A stretch of 25,048 nt of DNA. Origin: DUPH01 sp035449085 (GTDB lineage Bacteria; Verrucomicrobiota; Kiritimatiellia; RFP12; UBA1067). The stretch lies in contig DAOTKE010000034.1 of assembly GCA_035449085.1 (NCBI GenBank), forward strand, positions 1-25,048, given 5' to 3'. The notes below the pieces were generated by a model. That model saw only the letters and a list, made by a program, of their open reading frames with translations. It did no database searches and was not told the DNA's origin. This document shows positions 16,883 through 23,583 of this stretch, one piece after another. Made by a program: the position numbers and the translations under genes. How positions within the stretch are numbered: position 1 is the stretch's first letter; each line of letters opens with the position of its first letter.

Positions 16883-16912
16883 ATCATACCGACTTCAAAG
16901 TCGCACCGACAA
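16883..16912 (-). promoter_or_regulatory. araB promoter with a palindromic operator between -35 and -10
   Basis: On the minus strand TTGTCG (16907-16912) and TATGAT (16883-16888) are spaced by 18 nt. The spacer contains the perfect 14-nt palindrome CGACTT-CA-AAGTCG (16890-16903). A repressor bound there would block RNA polymerase. Transcription would begin near 16876, leaving a leader of about 64 nt before the araB ATG. Confidence 0.5.
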
Positions 16913-16976
16913 GACCGATGTTAATTTCTTCTGTCACCCATGAACCGTATCGCTCCTGACACCGTTTAATCACGCA

Positions 16977-17009
16977 AACGGCTCCCCGCCGGGTGGTGGT
17001 GGGGCCGTT
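16977..17009 (+). promoter_or_regulatory. GC-rich leader hairpin before the TonB-dependent receptor gene
   Basis: AACGGCTCC (16977-16985) pairs with GGGGCCGTT (17001-17009): nine base pairs including one G-T, with a 15-nt loop. No T-run follows, so it is not a standard intrinsic terminator. It lies 37 nt before the receptor start and could affect mRNA stability or translation. No known riboswitch consensus (cobalamin box included) was recognised. Confidence 0.35.
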
Positions 17010-17046
17010 CGCAAATCGGTCAGAAACGACAGGGGTAGTAGCTGGT

Positions 17047-19170
17047 ATGCACAAGGCACATGCGTTTCAGATGAAAATGTCAGTAAGTATCGGTTTCTTG
17101 GGTCTGCTATGCGTTTCCTTCGCCAGTGCACAAACCAACGCCCCTGTGGATCTCGGTACAATTCTGGTCGAAGGGGCTCCGATCTCGAAATACCGTACCG
17201 AAACGGTCTCGACTGCGACCTTCAGCGACGCGCGTCCCGAAGAACTGCCGCAGACGGTCGATGTGCTGACCGAAGACTTCATCGCCGAGATGAACCCCGC
17301 GGATTTACACGATTTATTGCGCTACCAGGCCGGCATCTATACCGGCGGAAAAACCATGCTGGACCGCACCTCGGGCCAGTACACACTGCGCGGCATGCCG
17401 GGCAGCGAGGTGATGCTGGACGGCACGCTCGGTCTGGCGGGATCGATGGGCATCTTTATGGATCCAGCCGCGTTCGAGCGCGTCGAGATCGTCAAAGGCC
17501 CGGTCGGCGCCACGCAGGGCGGTGTGACCTCTTCACTCGGGCCGTATGGCGCAGGTGGGTCTGTCAATCTGGTGCAGAAGCAGCCGCGTCCGGCGCGCTC
17601 GTTCACCGATGTCTCGATGCGTTCGACTTTCGGCGAGGATCTGCAGCGTCACCGTTTCAGCTTAGACCTCAACGAACCGATCATCGAAGAGAAACTCACC
17701 GTACGCATGCCCCTCAGCTTCGAAACCGGCAAGCCCTTCTGGTTGCCGGACGGCGCTCGCTGGCGCGAAACGTTCATGCTCGCGCCCTCGCTTTTCTGGC
17801 AGGTACGCGACGACCTGCGCATCGGTTTCTCCCTCACATTCCAACGTACCGATCAACCCGCCTACCAGGGAATTCCCATCTACAAGGGTAAACCCTTCGG
17901 CGGGTACGATTGGGACAGCAGCATCTCCACCTCCGGCATGCGCGACCACTACCTTGGACACACCTCGCAGGCCTTTGTGGAGTGGGACGCCTCGCGTGTC
18001 TGGACCCTACGCACCGGCGCCGGTTTTGCCTACTCCAAAGTCGATTTCGAACATCTGGGCGCTTCGGGCTTTGCCAATGCCAATGGCTCGATCATTGCCC
18101 CAGCCTACATCCAGAAACCGTTCGATCATTCCGAGGGAGACCTGACCTTCCGGCGTTACAACATCTATCAACGCGCGACGGCCCGCTACGAGACCGGCCC
18201 CCTGTCACATGAGACCGTCATGCAGGCCGATTTCGCGCGTAAGAGCGAGCAAGGGCGCAGCTACTTTGAATCGGTCGCCACACGCCATGCCAAGCACACC
18301 TGGGTCCCAGCCAACTATCGTGACACGCACGTCGACAAGATGGGATTCTTTGCCCAGGACATCATCTCTTGGCAGCAGTTCCGCCTGCTTGGTGGCGCAC
18401 GTGTCGACCGGCACGAGAGCAGCCTCGGTAATTCAGATTACAGTTTCAGCCCACGCGCAGGCCTCTCGTATCTTCCGACCGACTGGCTGGTGCTGTTCGG
18501 CAATGTCTCGCAAACCGAGTCGCCGAATTTCGGTTACCTGCGTGCACCTAACGACGAACTGACCTCCTCCTGGCAGGCCACGCAGTATGAGACCGGACTA
18601 CGCATCTCACCGATCGAAACCCTCTGGCTGAGTGCTTCGGTCTACCAGATCAATCAGCGCGACACCCCGACGCTCATCCCGAATTCCACCTACTACGAGA
18701 CCGAAGGTGAAAGCGAATCCCAAGGCTTCGAGCTGTCGCTGACCGGTAACATCCGCGACAACTGGTCGGTCTACACGTCCTATGCCTATACGCGGTACGA
18801 GGACAAGACCACCGGCACCTCCTTCGACCGTTACCCGCCACACGCGCTCACCGCCGCTACCTCCTACCGGCTGGAACAGGGGCCGTTACGCGGCGTCGTG
18901 CTCGGCCTGGGGTACCGCTACCGCCATCGCTATGACGCCACCATGCGCGGTGCCTATGTCAGCAAGGAGCACTTCATCGATGACTGGCATGTCTTCGACT
19001 GCTCGGCCGACGTACCGCTCTCGACTTTCGGAGGCCCCAAGAACGTCACACTCTCCTTGGCCGTCAAAAACATCTTCGACGAGCGCTACATCGAGTCCAA
19101 CCGCCACTACTACCAGTGCTTCCCCGGCGACCCGCGCACGTTCGAGATCGCCCTGCAGGCCAGCTTCTGA
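17047..19170 (+). CDS. TonB-dependent outer membrane receptor, siderophore-receptor type
   Basis: 707 residues. The signal peptide centres on MKMSVSIGFLGLLCVSFASA and is followed by a TonB-box-like DLGTILVEG. The plug domain (about residues 55-185) includes LPQTVDVLTEDFIAEM, YTLRGMPGSEVMLDG and VEIVKGPVGATQGG. The barrel ends with VTLSLAVKNIFDERY and PGDPRTFEIALQASF, with the terminal Phe needed for outer membrane assembly. The plug and the PGDPRTF end are most like ferric-siderophore receptors, but vitamin or saccharide uptake cannot be excluded. ATG 17047 has AGGGGT ten nt upstream; ATG 17071 is an alternative that trims the signal peptide. It is transcribed away from araB and shares its intergenic region. 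No sigma/anti-sigma pair and no tonB/exbBD in the window. Confidence 0.88.
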   Translation: MHKAHAFQMKMSVSIGFLGLLCVSFASAQTNAPVDLGTILVEGAPISKYRTETVSTATFSDARPEELPQTVDVLTEDFIAEMNPADLHDLLRYQAGIYTGGKTMLDRTSGQYTLRGMPGSEVMLDGTLGLAGSMGIFMDPAAFERVEIVKGPVGATQGGVTSSLGPYGAGGSVNLVQKQPRPARSFTDVSMRSTFGEDLQRHRFSLDLNEPIIEEKLTVRMPLSFETGKPFWLPDGARWRETFMLAPSLFWQVRDDLRIGFSLTFQRTDQPAYQGIPIYKGKPFGGYDWDSSISTSGMRDHYLGHTSQAFVEWDASRVWTLRTGAGFAYSKVDFEHLGASGFANANGSIIAPAYIQKPFDHSEGDLTFRRYNIYQRATARYETGPLSHETVMQADFARKSEQGRSYFESVATRHAKHTWVPANYRDTHVDKMGFFAQDIISWQQFRLLGGARVDRHESSLGNSDYSFSPRAGLSYLPTDWLVLFGNVSQTESPNFGYLRAPNDELTSSWQATQYETGLRISPIETLWLSASVYQINQRDTPTLIPNSTYYETEGESESQGFELSLTGNIRDNWSVYTSYAYTRYEDKTTGTSFDRYPPHALTAATSYRLEQGPLRGVVLGLGYRYRHRYDATMRGAYVSKEHFIDDWHVFDCSADVPLSTFGGPKNVTLSLAVKNIFDERYIESNRHYYQCFPGDPRTFEIALQASF

Positions 19171-19210
19171 TATGCGCAAATCATTAAGTGATATTTTCGC
19201 TTTTACGAAA

Positions 19211-19238
19211 TAGACGCCCGTTCTGAATGTGTTATGAT
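19211..19238 (+). promoter_or_regulatory. possible promoter for gmd
   Basis: TAGACG (19211-19216) and TATGAT (19233-19238) are 16 nt apart. The -10 matches 5 of 6 and the -35 matches 4 of 6 consensus positions. Transcription would start near 19245, about 60 nt before the gmd ATG. A short CGGGA/TCCCG stem (about 19253-19272) lies in the leader. Confidence 0.4.
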
Positions 19239-19303
19239 CGTTGGCGACGGGTACGGGAAGTTCCCCGATCCCGCAACGGTCAACACACAACGATTGGATC
19301 GTC

Positions 19304-20335
19304 ATGAAACGTGCGTTTGTCACTGGCATCACGGGCCAGGATGGCTCCTACTTGGCCGAACTGCTACTCGCCAAGGGATATGAGGTCCACGGCATGATCC
19401 GCCGCTCATCGAGCTTCAACACGCAGCGGATCGACCACCTTTATCAGGACCCGCACATCCTGGGCACCCGGCTCTTTCTGCATTACGGCGACCTGTCCGA
19501 CGCCGGTCGGCTGGCCAAGATGATGTACGAAATCACGCCGGACGAGGTCTACCATCTCGGGGCGCAAAGCCACGTCCGCGTCTCTTTCGATGTCCCGGAA
19601 TACACCGGCGACGTGGTGGCGCTCGGCACGATCCGGCTGTTGGAGGCACTGCGTGAGACCGGGATAGGCAAGAAGGCGCGTTTTTACCAGGCCTCCTCCT
19701 CAGAGCTCTTTGGCAAGGTGCGTGAGACACCGCAGCGCGAGACCACGCCGTTCCATCCGCGTTCGCCGTATGGCGTGGCCAAGCTCTACGGATATTGGGC
19801 CACGGTCAACTACCGCGAGGCGTACGGCATGCACGCCAGCAACGGCATCCTGTTCAACCATGAGTCGCCGCGCCGCGGCCCGACCTTCGTGACCCGCAAG
19901 ATCACGATGGCTGCCGCCCGTATCAAGAACGGCCTGCAGAACGCGCTCTACCTCGGCAACCTGGAAGCCAAACGTGACTGGGGCTACGCCGGCGATTACG
20001 TCGAGGGTATGTGGCGTATCGTGCAGCAAGACGAGCCGGACGACTACGTGCTCGCCACCGGCGAGACGCACAGCGTGGGCGAATTCTGCGAAGAAGCCTT
20101 CGGACTGCTGGGGCTCGACTGGCGCGAATTCGTCAAACACGATCCCCGCTACGAACGCCCCAGCGAGGTGGATCTGCTGCTCGGCGACGCCTCCAAGGCG
20201 CGCCGCGTGTTGGGCTGGGCGCCCAAAGTCTCCTTCAAAGAACTGGTGCGCCTGATGGTCGAAGCCGACATGCGCGTGGCACGCCAAGAGCTCGCCGTGC
20301 AGCAGGCCGGCGGCGTCCTGGAAAACGCCGAGTAA
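19304..20335 (+). CDS. gmd: GDP-mannose 4,6-dehydratase
   Basis: 343 residues, a cytoplasmic extended short-chain dehydrogenase that converts GDP-D-mannose to GDP-4-keto-6-deoxy-D-mannose. The Rossmann motif is GITGQDG (residues 8-14). The active site shows SSSE (Ser131-Ser133, Glu134) and YxxxK (Tyr156, Lys160), matching the known Gmd residues. RRSSSFNTQRIDHLY and NHESPRRGPTFVTRKIT are family signatures. Start ATG 19304 begins exactly at the fold. The next gene, fcl, completes GDP-L-fucose synthesis. The 66-nt gap to it is almost entirely a degenerate heptamer array, so the pair is probably co-transcribed through the repeat. Confidence 0.97.
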   Translation: MKRAFVTGITGQDGSYLAELLLAKGYEVHGMIRRSSSFNTQRIDHLYQDPHILGTRLFLHYGDLSDAGRLAKMMYEITPDEVYHLGAQSHVRVSFDVPEYTGDVVALGTIRLLEALRETGIGKKARFYQASSSELFGKVRETPQRETTPFHPRSPYGVAKLYGYWATVNYREAYGMHASNGILFNHESPRRGPTFVTRKITMAAARIKNGLQNALYLGNLEAKRDWGYAGDYVEGMWRIVQQDEPDDYVLATGETHSVGEFCEEAFGLLGLDWREFVKHDPRYERPSEVDLLLGDASKARRVLGWAPKVSFKELVRLMVEADMRVARQELAVQQAGGVLENAE

Positions 20336-20339
20336 CCCC

Positions 20340-20403
20340 CAACCTGTAACTTATCACTCATAACCCATTACCTGTTGCCCAATTACTTATTACCTGCAAC
20401 CAT
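20340..20403 (+). repeat. degenerate heptamer array filling the gmd-fcl gap
   Basis: Nine 7-nt units of consensus YWACYYR can be read: CAACCTG, TAACTTA, TCACTCA, TAACCCA, TTACCTG, TTGCCCA, one slipped A, TTACTTA, TTACCTG, CAACCAT. The last unit contains the first two bases of the fcl ATG. The array is AT-richer than its surroundings and has no purine-rich Shine-Dalgarno, so fcl translation must start without one. Confidence 0.75.
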
Positions 20404-21349
20404 GGACGCCTCTTCTCTTGTTTTCATCGCCGGGCACCGCGGCATGGTCGGTTCCGCCGTGATCCGGGAAATGGCCTGGATGGGCCTGCGCCCGCCTCTC
20501 ACCGCCACGCACGCGGAACTGGATCTGACCGACCAGGCCGCGACACGCGCGTTCTTATTGCGCCACAAGCCGGACTGCGTGATCGTGGCGGCCGCGCGCG
20601 TGGGCGGCATCGAGGCCAACCGTTCGGCACTCGGCACATTCCTATACGAGAATCTGATGATCGCCGCGAACGTGATCCACGGCGCTTTCGAAGCCGGCGT
20701 GCCGCGCCTGCTTTTCCTCGGCAGTTCCTGTATCTACCCGCGGCTTGCGCCACAACCGATTCCAGAGGATGCGCTGTTGAGCGGCCCGCTAGAACCGACC
20801 AACGAGGGCTATGCGTTGGCCAAGATCGCGGGACTCAAGCTCTGCCAGTACTATCGCAGGCAACACGGCGTGCTCTATCACTCCGCCATGCCGACCAACC
20901 TCTATGGCACCGGCGACAATTATCATCCGGCGCACTCGCATGTCCTGCCCGCACTGATCCGGAAATTCGAAGAGGCCCGCATCAACGGCGCACATGAAGT
21001 CACGCTCTGGGGTAGTGGCAATCCGCGCCGCGAGTTCCTGCATGTGGATGATCTCGCACGCGCCCTGCTCTTCCTGTTGCAGCTTGACGATCCGCCGGAC
21101 TGGGTCAACATCGGTTCCGGTGAAGATCTCACCATCCGCGAGCTGGCGGAACAGGTGCAGACGGCAGTCGGCACGCACTGCGATCTGCGCTTCGACACCT
21201 CCATGCCCGACGGGCCGCCGCGCAAGCTATGCGACACCACCCTCATCCGCAGCCTAGGCTGGAAACCCGAGATCCCGCTGCCTGAAGGCCTGCGCCGAAC
21301 GGTCGCTGAATATCGCGCCGAACGCGCGTCAGGCACACTGCGCGGGTAA
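20402..21349 (+). CDS. fcl: GDP-L-fucose synthase
   Basis: 315 residues. It carries out the epimerase and NADPH-reductase steps that turn GDP-4-keto-6-deoxymannose into GDP-L-fucose. The Rossmann motif is GHRGMVGSA (residues 11-19). Catalytic residues are Ser108 and Cys110 in GSSCIYPR, and Tyr137 and Lys141 in YALAK; E. coli Fcl has S107, C109, Y136 and K140. MPTNLYGTGDNYHP and GSGNPRREFLHVDDLA are family hallmarks. ATG 20402 is chosen; an in-frame TTG at 20375 would add nine residues encoded by repeat sequence and is unlikely. No Shine-Dalgarno is present because a repeat array abuts the start. The product probably feeds fucosylation of LPS, capsule or exopolysaccharide. Confidence 0.96.
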   Translation: MDASSLVFIAGHRGMVGSAVIREMAWMGLRPPLTATHAELDLTDQAATRAFLLRHKPDCVIVAAARVGGIEANRSALGTFLYENLMIAANVIHGAFEAGVPRLLFLGSSCIYPRLAPQPIPEDALLSGPLEPTNEGYALAKIAGLKLCQYYRRQHGVLYHSAMPTNLYGTGDNYHPAHSHVLPALIRKFEEARINGAHEVTLWGSGNPRREFLHVDDLARALLFLLQLDDPPDWVNIGSGEDLTIRELAEQVQTAVGTHCDLRFDTSMPDGPPRKLCDTTLIRSLGWKPEIPLPEGLRRTVAEYRAERASGTLRG

Positions 21350-21360
21350 CCGGAGAAGGG

Positions 21361-21448
21361 CGGACGGCACGGAGGCCGTCCCTCCAATCCGTATCCGATG
21401 CCCTGGAGGGACGGCCTCCGTGCCGTCCGCTGGCCTCCGTGCCGTCCG
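21361..21448. repeat. perfect 26-bp inverted repeat plus a 17-nt extra half copy
   Basis: The left arm (21361-21386) and right arm (21404-21429) are exact reverse complements over 26 nt, with a 17-nt loop. The arms centre on GGCACGGAGGCCGTCC. A further direct copy of the last 17 nt of the right arm follows at 21432-21448. The element starts 11 nt after the fcl stop. It can form a very stable RNA hairpin but has no T-tract. It looks like a dispersed REP-like palindrome; it could also end the fcl transcript. Confidence 0.8.
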
Positions 21449-21462
21449 GCGTTCCTTCGCTG

Positions 21463-21504
21463 GCGATAGCGATCCCGATCCCGATAGCGATTTCGATTTC
21501 GATG
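21463..21504 (+). repeat. degenerate hexamer array (NCGATN)
   Basis: Seven consecutive 6-nt units share a CGAT core: GCGATA, GCGATC, CCGATC, CCGATA, GCGATT, TCGATT, TCGATG. Only the first and last bases of each unit vary. It lies within the 320-nt fcl-folC gap, 14 nt after the inverted repeat. The rest of the gap (21505-21616) has no recognisable gene; short open frames across it are repeat translations. Confidence 0.75.
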
Positions 21505-21616
21505 GCCCCATCAATAGGCGCATTGTAGGATGGAGCCCAGAGGCGGCCAAGCGGAGTTTTTGCGCAGGACGCAGTTCCAACACAACGGAATCGCACCCTT
21601 CGATTCCCAAGAGTCC

Positions 21617-21645
21617 TTGCATGGCCATTCCCCCTGATTTATGAT
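21617..21645 (+). promoter_or_regulatory. possible promoter for folC
   Basis: TTGCAT (21617-21622) and TATGAT (21640-21645) are separated by 17 nt. The -10 matches 5 of 6 consensus bases and the -35 only 3 of 6. The predicted transcript would start about 18 nt before the folC ATG at 21670, leaving just room for the CCGGAA ribosome-binding site. Confidence 0.4.
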
Positions 21646-21669
21646 GGGGCCTGATTCACCGGAAATACC

Positions 21670-23049
21670 ATGACATCCTTTTTCCAACGCTTGGCCGAAC
21701 GCCGCCGTTTCGGCATGCGGCCCGGACTCGACACGATCAACCGGATCGTCGAACGCCTCGGTCACCCGGAACGCGATCTGGCCGTGATCCACATCGCCGG
21801 CACGAACGGCAAAGGCGCGGTCGCCGCGCTCTGCGAAGCGGTGCTGCGCGCCGCCGGCTATCCCGTCGCCCGCTACACCTCCCCGCACCTGGTGCGCGTG
21901 CACGAGCGCTACCTGATCAACGGCACCCCGGTCTCCGATGACATGTTGGAAGCCGCCGCCCGCGAGGTCGAAGGGGCCGTACTCGCGCTGGAAGCAGAAT
22001 CAGGGGTACCCGAGACCACTTTCTTCGAATGCCTCACAGCCGTCGCGTTTGTCCTGTTCCGGCAGGCGGGTGTCCGGCTGGCCGCACTGGAAACGGGACT
22101 GGGCGGACGCCTCGACGCCACCAACATCGTCACGCCCCTGGTCTCGGTCATCACGCGCATCGGACTCGATCACTGCGATTGGCTGGGCGACACCGTCGAG
22201 AAAATCGCCGCCGAGAAGGCCGGCATCATCAAGCCAGGGCGACCCGTGGTGTGCGCGGCAATGCCTGATGAGGCACATGCCGTCATCGCGTCCGCCGCCG
22301 CACGGCAGGGCGCGCGCTGCATCGACGCCGCCGACGCAGTGTCGGTCGCGGTCTCGCGTAGCACGCTAGCGGGACAGACTGTCAAGATCAGCACGCAGGA
22401 GCGCACCCTGCCGCCGGTTCATATCCCGCTCGCGGGTGCCTTCCAGATCGAGAACGTCTGCGCGGCCGTCGCGGCGCTCGAAACGGCGGCGGCCTGCGGC
22501 CTCGCCCTGCCTGACACCGCGTTTGTCACCGGTCTCAGTACCGTCTGCTGGCCCGGGCGCTTCCAGTTGGTGTCGGAAGATCCGCCCGTGATCATCGACG
22601 GCGCACACAATCCCGACGGCGCGCGCGCCGTGCGCCAGGCGCTGAAGGGCTGCAAGGTCAAGGCGCCGGTCGCGCTGGTCGCGGGTTTCTGCGGCGACAA
22701 AGACGCGCTTGCCCACCTGCGTATCCTGGCCCCGGTCGTCACATGCGCGTGGGGCGTGGCCACCTCGAACCCGCGCTCGCTGAGCGCCGACCGGACCGCC
22801 GGCCTGCTGCGCATGGCGGGCATCGACACGGTGGCCACCGCGCCGGATGTACGCTCTGCGCTCGATGCGGCCCGCACCTGGGCGCACGCCAACGGCGGTG
22901 TGGTATTGGTGTGCGGCTCGCTCTTCCTGGCCGGCGACGCGCTGGTGGCGCTGGGTGCCTACCCGTGGCCGGTCACGCGCCGCGATGACAACGAACTGCT
23001 GAAGGCATGCCCCCCGTACCCCGTCCATAACTTGAGCGTTGAACGTTGA
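21670..23049 (+). CDS. folC: folylpolyglutamate synthase / dihydrofolate synthase
   Basis: 459 residues, a cytoplasmic Mur-ligase-type enzyme that adds glutamate to dihydropteroate and/or folates using ATP. The P-loop is AGTNGKG (residues 43-49). Other FolC markers are TSPHLVRVHERY, ETGLGGRLDATN, GLDHCDWLGDTVEKIAAEKA, the FQIENVCAAVAALE helix and IIDGAHNPDGARA in the C-terminal ligase domain. Start ATG 21670 with a weak GGAA site 6-9 nt upstream. The final seven codons (HNLSVER) come from a degenerate heptamer array, so the natural C-terminus was probably slightly different. It is followed after 72 nt by the Nudix gene. accD, the usual neighbour in many genomes, is not here. Confidence 0.95.
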   Translation: MTSFFQRLAERRRFGMRPGLDTINRIVERLGHPERDLAVIHIAGTNGKGAVAALCEAVLRAAGYPVARYTSPHLVRVHERYLINGTPVSDDMLEAAAREVEGAVLALEAESGVPETTFFECLTAVAFVLFRQAGVRLAALETGLGGRLDATNIVTPLVSVITRIGLDHCDWLGDTVEKIAAEKAGIIKPGRPVVCAAMPDEAHAVIASAAARQGARCIDAADAVSVAVSRSTLAGQTVKISTQERTLPPVHIPLAGAFQIENVCAAVAALETAAACGLALPDTAFVTGLSTVCWPGRFQLVSEDPPVIIDGAHNPDGARAVRQALKGCKVKAPVALVAGFCGDKDALAHLRILAPVVTCAWGVATSNPRSLSADRTAGLLRMAGIDTVATAPDVRSALDAARTWAHANGGVVLVCGSLFLAGDALVALGAYPWPVTRRDDNELLKACPPYPVHNLSVER

Positions 23050-23066
23050 TAGTTGTGTTGAAAGTT
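23029..23066 (+). repeat. degenerate heptamer array at the 3' end of folC
   Basis: Units with consensus NNGTTGA run as AACTTGA, GCGTTGA, ACGTTGA, TAGTTGT, then two slipped copies (GTTGAA, AGTT). The first three units encode the end of FolC, including its TGA stop (23047-23049). The remainder extends into the gap. Read on the other strand the unit is TCAACGT, which shares a YAAC core with the gmd-fcl array. Confidence 0.6.
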
Positions 23067-23121
23067 ACCCCCTCGATCATTCGCGGTTCCACCGCGCGGC
23101 GAGCTTATCAAGGAATCCGAC

Positions 23122-23583
23122 ATGAACGAACACTCCCCGGTTGAAGTCATCGCGCGCGGCGTCTGCGTCGTGGACGGCCACATCCTGCTCTGCCACGGCA
23201 AACGTTCTACACTCACCTACCTGCCGGGCGGGCACATCGAATTCCGCGAGACCGCGCGGCAGGCGCTGGAACGCGAGATCGCCGAAGAGCTGGGACGCGC
23301 GTCGACGGCCGACCGTTTTCTCGGCTGCTGCGAACACGCCTTCCTGCAGAACGGCGAGCCCCATGCCGAGATCAACCTCGTGTTCGAACTGGCCATCCCG
23401 GGGCTCACGCCCGGCGAGCCAGTTCCAGCGGCCGAGGATTGGATCGGATTCCGCTGGCAGCCCCTGACCGAACTGCACGCGGCGCGGCTGGAGCCCGCGC
23501 CGCTGTGCCATGTGCTTGCCGACTGGCTGCAGCACCCCGGCGGGCATATCGTCTCCGGCGACGCATGGGCACCGGCTACTTGA
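23122..23583 (+). CDS. Nudix hydrolase
   Basis: 153 residues. The full Nudix box is present: Gly37, Glu43, Arg51, Glu52, Glu55, Glu56 and Gly58 fit GX5EX7REUXEEXGU, the Mg2+-binding site that cleaves nucleoside diphosphates linked to another group. Preceding it are the usual beta strands VIARGVCVVDGHILLCHGK and the YLPGGHIE turn. The substrate is unknown; candidates are oxidised nucleotides, ADP-ribose, dihydroneopterin triphosphate or NDP-sugars. A position next to folC makes a folate-pathway pyrophosphatase role attractive, but this is inference. The start has AAGGAA 8 nt upstream. The 3' end overlaps the converging glycosidase gene by 8 nt. Confidence 0.9.
   Translation: MNEHSPVEVIARGVCVVDGHILLCHGKRSTLTYLPGGHIEFRETARQALEREIAEELGRASTADRFLGCCEHAFLQNGEPHAEINLVFELAIPGLTPGEPVPAAEDWIGFRWQPLTELHAARLEPAPLCHVLADWLQHPGGHIVSGDAWAPAT

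Noticed and set aside
19245..19285. Cobalamin riboswitch before gmd
   Set aside because: GGGAA and a CCCGC-like segment are present, but the B12 box and the rest of the core are missing and gmd is not a B12-regulated gene.
21243..21628. Short minus-strand open frames in the fcl-folC gap
   Set aside because: Their sequences are translations of the inverted repeat and CGAT hexamers (runs of alternating Ile/Glu or Ala), not proteins.
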